A stretch of 64,000 bases of DNA from Immersiella caudata (taxonomy: Eukaryota > Ascomycota > Sordariomycetes > Sordariales > Lasiosphaeriaceae): the NCBI GenBank assembly GCA_030512335.1, contig JAULSU010000005.1:3987501-4051500 (forward strand). The letters run 5' to 3'. Position numbers and translations under genes: made by a program. Shown piece by piece: positions 10,392-21,771 of this stretch. Positions within the stretch are counted from its first letter, which is position 1; every line of letters starts with the position of its first letter. A model generated the notes under the pieces. That model saw only the letters and a program-made list of their open reading frames with translations, was not told where the DNA came from and ran no database searches.

Positions 10392-12580
10392 ACTCGACAG
10401 TTCTGAAACGGGGGCCGATGTAACGAAACACATGGAAAATATAAGGGTGGAAGAGAAGGAAACCCTAATGCGAACTCATGTACACATTGAAACAAAAACC
10501 CGATCCCTTCCATCTCAACGCTGGCTAGTCTCCATTAGAGTTGAAGCCAGGAACAAAACATAGCCTCATCGACTGTTTCTAGCTCAGTCATTGTTATTTC
10601 CCAGTGTTGTGGCTGTGTAGTTGAGGATAGTTGTGGTGGTGTGGGGGAAAGTGGTCAACCGCGCCTGTCTAGTCATCCCGTTTTATCACAAAAGTTAAGC
10701 TCTATTTGAAATAGCCCATTGTATTAGTTCTAGTCATCCTTCTCTCCAAGCATACCGATAAGCAGCTCAAACCTAAGTTTCCCAGGTTCCCCTGCTAGTA
10801 CATAAGAGAGTTTCGCGAGAAATGGCGGTAATTCTCCTTTGCCTTCGCCGTACTGATTGCTCCATCGTAGTTGCTTTCTTCTTTGACATCTGTTCAGCGT
10901 GGGAAGCCATTTGCTTTGATTGCATCTTCGTTGCCGCGCGACCACGGGTGATAATGCTCAGTTGGCTCGCTTTGTAATCTAAATAACCATTGAGAACAAT
11001 TCGAGGCATTCTTACGGCCCCAGCAAGTGTCCTGATCAGGGACTAACTTCCCTTTTCACCTCCTGGTTAACCCAAGTCCTAGACCTCCTCTCTTGGGGCG
11101 CCTTTTCTACCTTGGTGGAATTCTTGGCAGCCAAGGTCCATAGAAAATAACCAAGCTTCTTCACCACTTTTCACATGACGATGATGGCATCTCCCGGATC
11201 GGGATGACTGGTTGTAGCTGGCGGTGGATGTCATCTTACCTGCCTTTTCTTAATGCTCAGATCTTGTTCAGCGATCTTACGGGCGCGTTCTTCGCTGTTG
11301 AGATCATAGCTGGTGGATGATTTCTCAAAACGAGACACCGATGGCTGCAGGTCGCTTGACGGGATAGATGCCGTTGGCAAACTGGACGTGCCCGACGGGC
11401 CTGTCGCCGTTACTCGCTATTCTGACAGGAGGTAACAGGTCACAATCCTTTTGTAAATGGCAGCAAGGATCGGGACTTTGGAAGGCCAGAGTGTGCCGGT
11501 AGTTCACTTGGGCGAGCAGTTCAGCTTTATACACCTTCTACCACAGTCTGGGTAATTTGCCGTGAGCGGGAGCGCGAGACTCTTCACCGACCTCTCCAAG
11601 TTCCCAAGCCCACGTCCAGAGGTGGGGATTCAACCACCAGACTCATCCCGTTTACCTCTCAGACCACTCATTTGCCGCCGACGCAGACCCAGCCAAACCC
11701 TCCAAACCCCTCGACACACACGACAATACCAGAAGTCCGGACTCCACCACGACCCCAATCACGACAGCAGCAGCACGCCGGATGAGGAAGCAAAACCCAA
11801 ACCAGCAAGCTAGCTAACCCCGGAGCATCGTGCATTGTGGCAGTGCTCATGCTGTGCGGCGTGCCATCACCAGGATGAGGGTGGCGGATAGCTATCGACG
11901 AGATGTCATTCGACTCTCCGTAAATCACGCAGGACACACTACGGCGGATTTCCCATCTCGGCATTTCGATCGCGACCTGAGCAATATCGGTTGATAATAC
12001 CAACGCAATGTTCCTCTCCATCGCGCGCGCCTGGCGTTTGAACACATGTTTGGTGGTCGATAGCTCGGAGCTTGGCGATTGGCTGGACACGGGGGAGCTC
12101 CGAGCTTCAACTGGATGGCGTGCATACAGGACCCGGGGCTGTTTGAGCTGGAAAGGGGCAGCTCCGATGCCGACGATGGGAGGCCAACCACCGGGGTAAC
12201 GAGCCGATGGAATGCGACGATTTCCCGTTCCCCGCACAACCACGACAAAGGGGAGGGTGGATGAAGCCGGGGAGAGGCTGAGATAAGCTCATGTCTAACC
12301 CTTGGCAGGGCCGTGTGCATCCGGGGACGCATCGAACTGGTCTCGCCAACAGAGTCGCGTGATTGCCAAACGGGTAATTCCTATGGCGGCGAGGATGCAA
12401 AAAGGTGTGTGTTCCATTGCAGGTATCTAACAACAATTGCGCAAACCTCGAAACCCTGACTTCCTCCCATTATTAGCCTCCACCGCGCATGCAACAGCCA
12501 CCGAAGGCCAAAAACAACCAAATCCCTTTTATCTTGTGCGTAGTACGCATCCCATATGATCCATACATCCATGCATCAAT
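10392..12580. other. 2.2-kb stretch without a recognised gene
   Basis: Open frames exist at 10730-11009, 11668-12243 and 12107-12436 on the minus strand, but none has a domain, convincing start or matching introns. One short segment (ELPPFLAKLSYVLAGEPGKLR, about 10735-10830, minus) looks protein-like and may be a relic. Confidence 0.4.
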
Positions 12581-13058
12581 CTAGAAGTTCATCATCACCG
12601 CCGCACCACCCATCAGCGCACCCATAGCCGCGGCACCTGTCATTGCCGGCGCGGCATTCGTGGCCGTCGACGTCGCGGAGCTAACGCTCGACTGCAGTGA
12701 GCTGATCCGCGACGAAGCCGACGCAGTGATCTCGGCGATGGCGCTCGTGATGGAGTCGCGGTCGGAGCCCGTGGCCGTCGAGAGACGAGACTGGTAGGAC
12801 TCGAGGGCGCTGCTGGCGTCCTGGGTGATGGAGCTCAGCTGGTTGGTGGCTTCGGAGCGGATGGACGAGACGACCGAGGTAGCTTTGGACATGATGGAGG
12901 AGACGTCGACGGGGTTGGAGATGGTGGCTTCTTGGGCCTGGGGAGGGGTCAGTCAGTTACTGTCAGTTGCTGCTGGCTGGGGAGCACTGCAGGACAGGCA
13001 GGTGGGCACGTACCACTGCCAGGGAGGTGAGGGCCGAGATGACGATGGTGGAACGCAT
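12581..13058 (-). CDS. Secreted Ser/Thr/Ala-rich GPI-anchored protein, 133 aa
   Basis: Two exons on the minus strand, 13014-13058 and 12581-12937, with a 76-bp intron (GTACGT donor). The signal peptide is MRSTIVISALTSLAVAQ. The body is Ser/Thr/Ala-rich, probably O-glycosylated and partly helical (SSIRSEATNQLSSITQDASS). The C-terminus has small residues followed by a hydrophobic stretch (APAMTGAAAMGALMGG, then AAVMMNF), the usual GPI-anchor signal. It probably sits at the plasma membrane or cell wall. A TATAAA on the minus strand at 13166-13171 lies 108 bp upstream of the ATG. No catalytic domain is seen. Confidence 0.75.
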
Positions 13059-13919
13059 GTTGGAGGATATGTTGGAAATTTGTGGAAGCGTATGTGCTTT
13101 GTTGAGTACGATGTGTTGTCGTGGATGTTTGCTCTTCAGTGGCATGTGTGGCTGTTCAGCAGGGCTTTATATCTCCTCTCTCCTCCTCCCCCCTGCCCGT
13201 GGCAGTGGCACCCGATCGACTTCGATTGCAGCGCCGGGTATGGGGCCATAGCCATGACGACTGCATGTGGATGACGGCCCACGGGGAATGCGGCTGCTCG
13301 CGCCTTGGAAGGCATTGGAATGGGGCATTCGGTTGCCGTTTGCACCGTTGCCCAGCACTGAGCCGAGCCACTAGCACGCAACGGATCCGGTTTATTTGAC
13401 AAACGGGAATCCCACAGCCGCCCATTCTCCAAACATGCATTTCAAGGTTGGGGCGTTTCGCCGAAGCTGGGCGGCTTCGCCCATTGGATGCAATCGCATC
13501 GGCCAACGCGTCCATCCCCAATGACATCACGACCGAAGCTGTGTCTCCACACTTGACCGCGTCCCCACTGGTGACGTTGAACCGCCGGATTGGACGGGCA
13601 CAACTGCCAGCTGTGTGCCGAAACTCCGAGTTGAGACAAATCCCTACTGTTTCCGACAAATTGAAGCCCCCGTAGATTTTGCCTTGCGCAAATGGATTGC
13701 GTCGGCCACGCTTTTCAGCATTGGCATGGGGGACGATCCGCGGTAATCCGGCAGCTGTGAGCAGAACATGTATGGCACAGCTGGTGGAGCTCGCTAGTTC
13801 GCCCTGCAGAGCGGGTAAGTGCACGCCTCCGTGGCTACCTGCATTAATTAGGAAACTGGACGAACCAGCGTATTCTAGAAGAAACACCTGAGCCCCGCCC
13901 GTCTTGGCACTAACGGACA
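13059..13919. other. Intergenic, promoter of the GPI protein
   Basis: A long minus-strand open frame (13156-13938) crosses this stretch but overlaps the end of the next gene and has random-looking composition. I reject it. No other gene seen. Confidence 0.45.
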
Positions 13920-16900
13920 TCACTCCCACATCCCCCAAATCGCCAACAGCCTGGCCTGCTCCTCCCTCGGGCTGATGCTCTGCTTGTACAACACCTCCGC
14001 CTGCGCCGCCTCCTGCTCCGCAATGACGCCGCGGTATGAATTATACCGGTTCCCACTGCTCGTGACATACTGCGTCGTGGGCATTCCGAACGTGATGGCA
14101 TCTGATGTCCTGTTGGAGTGGCTTGAGATGCTGGCAATATCCCCTGCCCAGTAGGTTCTCGATATCTCCGCTTGCAGACGCTGAATCGCCGGCCACAGCT
14201 CCCCCCACTTTACCTGCCTCTCGCGACAAAACTCGAGAAACTCGGGAAGATCGCCCTTCTGGCATGTCTGCAAGTACCGTTTGCGTTGGCCGTTAGAAAA
14301 CAGCCCGCAGATATGGTACTCCTCTGGCCCAGCCGTGATGCCTTGGAGTGGCATGTCTGCTGCGAGCTTCGTGTTGCAGGCGAAGCCATAGAAGCAGGTC
14401 TCGCACACAGTGCAATCGGGCCAGCCCCACCACCGTCCACTCTTCATGGCGTTGATACCCTCGCAATTGGGGCTGCTAATCAGCACGCGGGCGCAATCCT
14501 CATACGTGCTCCAGACGCCCGTTTGAACAGCCGCGACGAACTGTGTGAGAAGTAACCCGCATCGGTTAGCTGCTGGGTTGAAGACGCAGTACGTCGGTCC
14601 AGGCACGACATGCGGGGTCTCTGTGAAGAATGGCCTGAGCCCGAGAACCGATATGCGGCTCTCGTAGCAAGCTTCACAGACGCCGTAAGAGTCGATAGCT
14701 GAGCCCCGGATATTGTAGTATCTCCCGTTCTCGAAAGGCTGCCGCGTTCCGCACCTTGGCCTCGACAGCGTGGCGAACAGAACCCGGCGTAACTCTTCCG
14801 CCCCCAACTTCCTGCTTTCTGAAAAGTAAACCGCCATGCCGAGATTCATGTTGTTCTTGGGGTTGCAATCGCACGCCAGTTGCTGGTAAGGCACGCTACC
14901 AAGCGGCTCCACAATTCCTTCCGACCTCGAGTCCTTGAATATATCGTGGTAGCAAGTCGCGCAGATGTGGATATCCGCCTGTGGACCCATGCCCCTGACG
15001 GTCCACCATCTCGTCCCCTGCGCCGACTTCAGCTCGCCATCACAAGGCCCCAGCTTGACCCTGTCATTGACGTGGCTGACGAAGCGCTCCCAATCGCCTT
15101 TGAGAATCAGCCTCGTGTAGGAGTCGTTCCAGTTGCCGCAATTCCATCGCTCCTCTTCGGGCTGCTCCCGCCGGCAAACTGAAAGACGTTTCTCGAACGG
15201 GCCGCCAACAAATACATCCTCATAGCAAGCTTCGCAAACTCCATATACCGGCATCTCCTCTTCACAGTCGTACCACTTGATACCATCAGACTTGGGGTTG
15301 CCGCCTGGACCACCACAAAACTTCACCTCGGCCGACGAGCGCCGCTTCATGTAGCCCAGGACGGCGGAGATATTGCTACTTTCCAGGGCCTTGGGCCAGA
15401 GCACGCGGGTGATCCTCAAAACGTGAAATCCGCACCGCAGGTTATTCTGCTCCTTGAGTGTGAACTCGGAGGCGAACTTGGCTTGGGCAACGTAGATATC
15501 GTAGCAATACTCGCAGACGTTGAAATAGGGCGCAGAAGGGTGCGAGTACCACTTCCGCAAGCCGGAAACCTCTGCGTTGCCCATGCATGCCCTCGTTTTG
15601 GGCGTGTTAGAGAAGGGTGCCGTAAGCATGGGGAAAGGGAAGTAATCCGTGATCACCACTTCGCCGCTGGCCGGATACGGGTTGTTGGAGATCGGGGGCA
15701 AACCCAGAGCTGGTCCCGCTTGAGGGATAGCTTGTTGGTGCGCCGGCGTCGAGGTTTGGCTAGTCTGCGGAGGGCCAGACACAAGGAGGCTCTCGATTTG
15801 CGTGGTGAGGGAAGAAAGGGACAACGATGTAAGTGCTGGTTGGGGGGTATCAGTCGAGTTACTGGACTGAGCAGATGGCAATGAAGGGTGTGCCGGCTGC
15901 TCACGCCGGGGCAGCCCTGAGGTCGCTTGCCGCTGTCCGGGTGTGGTCAGAGGCTGTAGTAAAATCTGTGGCGCATATGTTTGGGCGGAAATGGGCCGCA
16001 GAGGCTCCATCGACGGTTGCATGAGATCTTGGGGCGGGAATGCATGTGTGGGGTCCTGGGGCGTTCGTGGTTGCTGAGATTGCAGATCAGGAATCGCTTG
16101 CACAGGATGTGATTCGTTAGCCTTCTCTTGGGTCGACCCAGCTGTTGCCTGAGAAGGCCGTAAGGCGCGCTCGATGGTGGTTGTGGGGTGTGTGTGAAAA
16201 GCATCTGTTACCGGTCCACTTGCCGGGTCAGCCGAAGGGCTAACATCCGGAACCTTTTCAGGGACCGGGGGTGGCCGAGAGGAAATCACGGGCTGCTGAA
16301 TCTCAGTATCGGGCGGTCGAGAAGCACATTCATCGGGCTGAGTCGGCGTGGGCCAGCAATGATCGGTTCCTCCTGTATCAACTGGTGCAACAGGCTGCGT
16401 TGCTGGCACGGGGCTGCTTTGGGCTGTTGCCTGATGGGCGATAACAACCGAGGGCTGGGACGAGCGGGCAGGTTGTTGGACTTCACCTAGCCTGGAGTCT
16501 CGAGAGCCTTGTTGGGTAGACATAGGGGCAGGGGACGTAAGTGCTGGGTTTGATGAGGGTGTAACTTGCTGGGCTGTAGGGCCATCGGCGGGAATCTGGG
16601 CTGGTGGGCTGACAGGCCCTGAGGCTTTGTTGGTTGGCTCGCCCGTATGTGGCGTCTCGACTCTGGAGGCGGCCTGGGAAACCCAGGGAGGGGGGGCCTG
16701 GCTGTAGGAGACAGGAGTTGGCCCTGCAGGGGTTCCAACTGATGCAGTACCCACCATGGGAAGGCCAACGGGGGTGCTCGAGGGGGGAGGCGAGGCCGGA
16801 GCTGGAGAACCAGGCAAAGACGCGGCAGTTCCGACTGAATGATACGGAACTTGAAAGGTCTGGGAATGGGGAGGCGAAGTCGCAGCGTTCGCTGGCGGGT

Positions 16901-18536
16901 AGCCCTGAGGCCCAGTCTGCGCCAGAGCGGCCAGCGAGGTATTGGGTTGAGCTGGGTGGGCGGGGTGCTGTAACCCTTGGGCTAGAGGACTTGGGGGGCT
17001 GACGGGCAGGGCTGCCACGGCCGGGATGCTGCTGGCGGGATGTGAAGCGCTGCTTCCAATTGCCTGGTACGACTGCATCGCGTAGCCCGAAGTGGTAGCC
17101 ATGTGAACGGATTGGGAGTGCTGACTGTAAGACAGAGCGGCAGTCGGAGGAGGCAGGGTTGACAAGCCCTGCTGCTGGCCGTAAAAGACTCCAGGAGGTG
17201 CTTGTTGGCCGGGGACTGGTTGCGGCGGCTGGGGATGTTGACCGGGAACGGCTTGTGGCGATTGAAGATGTTGATACAGACCGGGGCTCGCGGCTGCCAC
17301 GACAGTCTGATACTGCTGTTGCCCATAGGGAGCCCCTGATGCCGGATGACCCTGAACGGTTTGGGCGAGTTGGGGCTGTGGTTGCCCGTACGGGGGTATG
17401 CTCGGGGGCGGCGTCGGCACGTTTGTGGTCTGGAGTTGTTGGTACAGATGCTGTCCGTGCGCTTGAGGTTGGATATTCCCCTGAGGGGCACTCTGTAGGG
17501 ACACATGCTGCTGCCCGTATGGAATTGCGGCTGCCGGTTGTGCTATGCTAGACTGGGGCACCTGGGGCTGTTGTCCGTATGGCGCGCCCACTACCGCCTG
17601 GTTTTGAGCGCTCTGTCCATAAAGAGTACCACTCAACAGTTGCTGGCCTTGAGCAACTTGAGGTGCCTCTTGAGCTTGCTGCCCGAGAGCCGCACTAGGC
17701 AGCTGTTGAACAACTTGGGGTGTTTGCCCGTACGGCACCGTTTGACCCTGCACACCCGGGGACACTTGCTGTGGCTGTTGTCCATATGGTTGTCCCACCG
17801 GTTGCCCATATCCATGGGCCTGAGGGACCGCAGCACCTGTTGCCGATGCCCCAGGATATGCGCTCGATGAGGGCGTCTGCATTTTCGCCATGTAACCCCC
17901 GAGCTTAGACTGGAACCCAGCAACCGTAGCCCCGAACCGGGACTTCATCCCTGATGACGTCTTCGCGTGCGGCAACGGCGGAGCGTATGACCCGGGGGCT
18001 GCGGAGCCATATGGCGCGGGTTGGCCGATCGGGCGGGGAGGTAGAGGCGGCGGTGGGAAAGTTGTTGTCGGTTGCTGGTACGGACGAGCGGGAAGCGCTG
18101 GAGGATATTGTTGGGGCCCCGGGGGCTGTTGAGCGCCGTAGGGGTAACCGACCGCTTGCTGCTGGGCGGAGGCGCCATATTGCTGCGGGTATTGTGACAG
18201 CTGCTGCGGTTGTTGTTGTTGAGGCGTGGGGTTCGGGTGTTGGCTCTGGTACTGCGGGGTTTGCTGGGGGGCTGCTGTTGCTTGAGCCTGCTGGGGCCAC
18301 CCAGTCTGCTGGCCTTGGATGCTGGCCTGTTGCTGAGGGTATTGCACAGGCTGTTGCTGCTGGTATTGAATGGGCGGTGGCTGCTGGTATTGTGGCTGCT
18401 GGTGTTGTGTCTGCTGGTACTGTCGCGTTTGACTTTGGGTTGAAGCTTGGGTAGGCGGTGTGGGGTACGCTTGAGGGTAGTGGGGTTGCGGAGCCGCTGG
18501 GTAAGGGCTGGGGTTCCCCCCTTGGAAATTGTTCAT
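13920..18536 (-). CDS. Giant Q/P-rich protein with five C-terminal cysteine modules, 1538 aa
   Basis: A single intronless frame. Residues 1 to about 960 are low-complexity Gln, Pro, Tyr, Ala and Ser, with many YGQQ-type motifs; this is probably disordered and prone to condensation. Around residue 200 a short ordered island (MKSRFGATVAGFQSKLGGYMAKMQ) interrupts it. From residue 984 to about 1400 there are five copies of a module with pattern C-x(n)-[KR]-[WY][WYF]-x(n)-[VI]-C-x2-C-[YF], first cysteines near residues 984, 1074, 1165, 1262 and 1358, a spacing of 90-97. Between them lie second conserved blocks with more cysteines (for example ACDCNPKNNMNLG). The pattern suggests zinc binding, but it does not match a domain I can name. 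The last 80 residues are helical (AEQEAAQAEVLYKQ). Related proteins occur across filamentous ascomycetes as uncharacterised proteins; a role in RNA or protein scaffolding is only a guess. Confidence 0.85.
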   Translation of the reverse strand: MNNFQGGNPSPYPAAPQPHYPQAYPTPPTQASTQSQTRQYQQTQHQQPQYQQPPPIQYQQQQPVQYPQQQASIQGQQTGWPQQAQATAAPQQTPQYQSQHPNPTPQQQQPQQLSQYPQQYGASAQQQAVGYPYGAQQPPGPQQYPPALPARPYQQPTTTFPPPPLPPRPIGQPAPYGSAAPGSYAPPLPHAKTSSGMKSRFGATVAGFQSKLGGYMAKMQTPSSSAYPGASATGAAVPQAHGYGQPVGQPYGQQPQQVSPGVQGQTVPYGQTPQVVQQLPSAALGQQAQEAPQVAQGQQLLSGTLYGQSAQNQAVVGAPYGQQPQVPQSSIAQPAAAIPYGQQHVSLQSAPQGNIQPQAHGQHLYQQLQTTNVPTPPPSIPPYGQPQPQLAQTVQGHPASGAPYGQQQYQTVVAAASPGLYQHLQSPQAVPGQHPQPPQPVPGQQAPPGVFYGQQQGLSTLPPPTAALSYSQHSQSVHMATTSGYAMQSYQAIGSSASHPASSIPAVAALPVSPPSPLAQGLQHPAHPAQPNTSLAALAQTGPQGYPPANAATSPPHSQTFQVPYHSVGTAASLPGSPAPASPPPSSTPVGLPMVGTASVGTPAGPTPVSYSQAPPPWVSQAASRVETPHTGEPTNKASGPVSPPAQIPADGPTAQQVTPSSNPALTSPAPMSTQQGSRDSRLGEVQQPARSSQPSVVIAHQATAQSSPVPATQPVAPVDTGGTDHCWPTPTQPDECASRPPDTEIQQPVISSRPPPVPEKVPDVSPSADPASGPVTDAFHTHPTTTIERALRPSQATAGSTQEKANESHPVQAIPDLQSQQPRTPQDPTHAFPPQDLMQPSMEPLRPISAQTYAPQILLQPLTTPGQRQATSGLPRREQPAHPSLPSAQSSNSTDTPQPALTSLSLSSLTTQIESLLVSGPPQTSQTSTPAHQQAIPQAGPALGLPPISNNPYPASGEVVITDYFPFPMLTAPFSNTPKTRACMGNAEVSGLRKWYSHPSAPYFNVCEYCYDIYVAQAKFASEFTLKEQNNLRCGFHVLRITRVLWPKALESSNISAVLGYMKRRSSAEVKFCGGPGGNPKSDGIKWYDCEEEMPVYGVCEACYEDVFVGGPFEKRLSVCRREQPEEERWNCGNWNDSYTRLILKGDWERFVSHVNDRVKLGPCDGELKSAQGTRWWTVRGMGPQADIHICATCYHDIFKDSRSEGIVEPLGSVPYQQLACDCNPKNNMNLGMAVYFSESRKLGAEELRRVLFATLSRPRCGTRQPFENGRYYNIRGSAIDSYGVCEACYESRISVLGLRPFFTETPHVVPGPTYCVFNPAANRCGLLLTQFVAAVQTGVWSTYEDCARVLISSPNCEGINAMKSGRWWGWPDCTVCETCFYGFACNTKLAADMPLQGITAGPEEYHICGLFSNGQRKRYLQTCQKGDLPEFLEFCRERQVKWGELWPAIQRLQAEISRTYWAGDIASISSHSNRTSDAITFGMPTTQYVTSSGNRYNSYRGVIAEQEAAQAEVLYKQSISPREEQARLLAIWGMWE

Positions 18537-19272
18537 TCCGACGAAGAAAATATCAGCAAGTCCCTGGAGAGACGCCGCTTTCAGCCACGAAAAGCAGAGG
18601 CTTCGGAAGCTGAAGAAAGACGGAAACGAGAAAAAGCTCGAGCACAGCGCGCAGACGACGCCATCGTGCGCAACGTTGTGCCGAAGCAGGGGTCTTCCTC
18701 GCTAATGTCTCGGCATTGCCAAATAAAGCTCGTCTCCATCGGCCATTTCCCTTTTGGGTCTGTGTCTGCGAGCCTTGCGACGCGGATAGCCTCCATCATG
18801 AACCTCGCCAGCATCGACAGCAGCATAAAAGTTGATAATGTAAGCGGAACTGTTCAATGCTTCTCCAGGCACATCGATCAATCTATGTCGCCCGACATGT
18901 GGGTGGCAGATATGCACTGATCTGCGAAGTCGAGGCGCGGATGTAAATCGCTCCCAGATTCAGCGCTGACCGCGCGACCGCTCCCCCGAGTGATTCGACC
19001 CCGCGTCTCCAAAAACGGTGATCAGTTAGAACGGCCACCGGTTGGCTTCCGAATGATGAAAATGCACATATAAGATGCCGAGCAAGCGAGGTTCTTCTTT
19101 ATGATTCATGGCCACAAACTATTGCGGCCAAAACAACTATCTTTCTCACACACAAACTGCAGAACCAGAGCGAAGCTCCAAGTTGCCAACTCTCAATCAA
19201 GCAAGATTGTCTGGTTGAACTTCTCTTTCTCTGCAGACTTGCCTCGGTTTCAATCAGAACCAAACAATCAAC
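18537..19272. other. Divergent promoter region
   Basis: Lies between the giant minus-strand gene and the plus-strand gene at 19273. A TATAAGA (about 19068) and a CT-rich leader precede the plus-strand ATG. No other feature seen. Confidence 0.5.
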
Positions 19273-20963
19273 ATGCGCTTCCCCTTCCTTACAACCCTGC
19301 CCCTCACACTCTCCACATCCACACACGCATTCACATTTCACCAAACCCACAACGGCCGCACTCTCGACTCCATCCCTGAATCCCAGTTCCTCTCCTCACC
19401 CTTCTCTAACCTCTGCCCCTCGCAAAACTGCTTCAAAGACTGCCTCAACGACAGCCGCCTGTTCCAGGCCATCCCCGACCAAATCGACCCCACCGTCCCC
19501 GAATACGGACAACCCGACCACAACGGCAATATCCAACCGACTTTCTTCGGTGTGTGCACCAACCTCCTCAGCGCACATCGGCTCGTTATAAGTAACGACA
19601 CGGACAACCCCGATGTCAAACCCATACAAAAATTCTTCACCATTGAAAAGGAAATAGTCGGCGTCACCGATATCTTCCGACAAGTCGCACTGGGCATTAC
19701 GGCATGCGTAGCGGATACATGTAGTCAGACAAGACACCCAGAGCGGTGCAGCGGGGTGTGTAGTTTGAGGAGTTTGCTGGAGAATGATGTGAGGGAGGTG
19801 GATTGGGAAGGAGGAATGTTGGATTGTGTGAGGAGGTTGTGTGGGAGCGCGAGGGTTTTGCCGTATGCGAATCAGGATGTTTTGGGGATTGGGGTGAGTC
19901 TTCGGAAAAGGATATTTGGAGTGGACCATGCTGATACGTCTGCAGGTTTTGATATCGTATTATATCCAGGGGATTTTGCTTCTACTTGCAGCCGCGGTGG
20001 TTGCTGTGTTGGCGAGCCGGAGTTGGCTTCGAGGCGGGCAAGGCAGCATCGAGTCTTCAGTGGTGCGGAAGTTAGAGAGCCCGATGGCCACATTTCTCAC
20101 TGCGGAGACGTATTTCAGCAGTGAGACAACCGAGCCATAACAGGCATGAATGGTGCTAACGCGCAGCAGTATCTACAGCCATCGCAGCCTTCATCATGAG
20201 TCCCCGGGCCATCGATCCTCTCAACGGCTATGCGCTTATGGTAGTAGCCATCGTTGGGTTTCTGTGTCCGGTTTTTACCCTGCTGCTCCTTCGCTGCCTC
20301 ACTGAGGCGAGGGTGACGCGATTCGGCACCGTCTTGACCGTCGTCAGCTGGTTCCTCAACACGGTCCTCTTCTTCCTGTTGCTTCCAAACCTCTCAACAT
20401 TTGGTGACGACGTTGCCGAGGACGCATTGAAACAGTTGTTCTCCATCCCGACCTGCGGCGATTCCTCGGCCATGTCGTTGTGTCAGCAATTGACTGGAAA
20501 CAATCCCCTGAGGAGCCTGACCGGCTTCTTCGAGAGGAGCTCTTGGACCAACATTCGGACCGTCCCCATGGTTTGGACGTTCGCAACAGCCATACTGATT
20601 GTGTTGGTGAGCGAAAAGGTGTGCCGCATGGCAGTCGGGTTCCGATGTCGTGAACGGCCGGCCCGGGGGAAGGAGCAGGAGACTGTCTACAGCCGGCTTG
20701 GCGAGACCCGGCAGGAACGAAGCAGCAGCCAAGACCCACATTCCCACCGCACTGGAAGGCTCATCGTTTCGGTGGTCTTCATTGTGCTCTGCTCCGTTTG
20801 CCTCGGATACACATTTCACATGGTCGTGAGATTCCGTGGCATCGACGCCATCGACATCCAGGGCTGGTCCTTCGGCCAGGTCGTTGCCGCTATCTTCTGG
20901 GTTCCTGTATTCCTGGACGTCGCGCATTCCATCTTCACCAGCGATGCTGCGCTCAGCACCTAG
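19273..20963 (+). CDS. Membrane protein with secreted Cys-rich ectodomain (DIAGIGV-motif family), 530 aa
   Basis: Three exons: 19273-19893, 19946-20120, 20167-20963; introns of 52 and 46 bp. A signal peptide (MRFPFLTTLPLTLSTSTHAF) leads to an ectodomain of about 190 residues with roughly ten cysteines (CPSQNCFKDCL, CVADTC, CSGVC, CVRRLC). This ends in NQDVLGIG followed at once by a transmembrane helix (VLISYYIQGILLLLAAAVVAVL). Five or so more helices follow, with a charged loop in the middle. The NQDxxGIG motif and the intron placed exactly after GIG match the gene at 2946. The second acceptor is a CAGCAG tandem, so one residue may vary by alternative splicing. The ectodomain makes a surface-sensing or wall-related role plausible, but that is inference. 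Confidence 0.75.
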
Positions 20964-21771
20964 CCTGAGGGGATTGTGGACTCTCGGAATGCTCGTTTCC
21001 AGGCAGCCTTTCAACCCCATGAACCCAAACTTCGCGTCGTCGCCTCCGCCATTTCTTCTGCCCAAACAATCCGCCGCCTCAGCCGTCAAACTTCGATCAT
21101 CTACGGCCAACCTATGTCTCGGAGAGCCCTGCGAGGTTGAAATAAACCTTGCAGGGTTTTTCGGTGGCTCAGTGGTCAACGACCCGAGACCTGTTGGCGC
21201 CCTGCGGCCGAAGGAATAAGGGAAAAGAGTGATGCGCTGTGCGACCCCTGATTGGCCAAGAATCGCAACACCAATATCACCTTCTGCCTATCGCCAACCG
21301 CTGCGCCATGATGTAAGCAGCATCACCCGCTGCCCACAGCACCACGTTCCTGCAAGCAAATGGAAGACAGAGAAATGGTCGCTTTCGTGGCAGCCAGCAA
21401 ACGTTGGTTGTGCACCCCAGGGGATGCCTTGACGCCCCCAACTAGTCTTGACTCCAGTCAATGCCCATTTTGACATTCACGATCCACCAGCAATGTTCCC
21501 ATCCATCACGATTCGTCTGCGATCCTAGAGTCAACATTACGGGGGAGGCTTCGGTCGGACTGAACAGGGAGGAAGAAAAGAACGGCCAGCTTGAGATACG
21601 CATCTCATGGAGTATAAGAAGTCGGCGTTCGTCTCTTCAACACCGACTTGCTTTATCATCAACAACAAGCTTCTCAGCATCAACCGCTCCCAACAACCGC
21701 TCTTCAGCACCATCTCTTACCAACCAAGCTCTCTGTCTCGAGTCTTTCGCTTTCGACTTCCAACCACCAAA
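20964..21771. other. Intergenic, promoter of the crystallin-like gene
   Basis: A TATAAG at about 21613 and a long CT/CA-rich leader precede the ATG at 21772. No gene seen in the remainder. Confidence 0.5.

Noticed and set aside
10730..11009. Small minus-strand gene
   Set aside because: One stretch looks protein-like, but no start, end or homologue can be supported.
11668..12243. 191-codon minus-strand open frame
   Set aside because: No domain, poor start context, random-like residue order.
13156..13938. 260-codon minus-strand open frame ending in Q-rich gene area
   Set aside because: Composition is random-like and it overlaps the end of the large gene and the promoter of the GPI protein; no splice or domain support.
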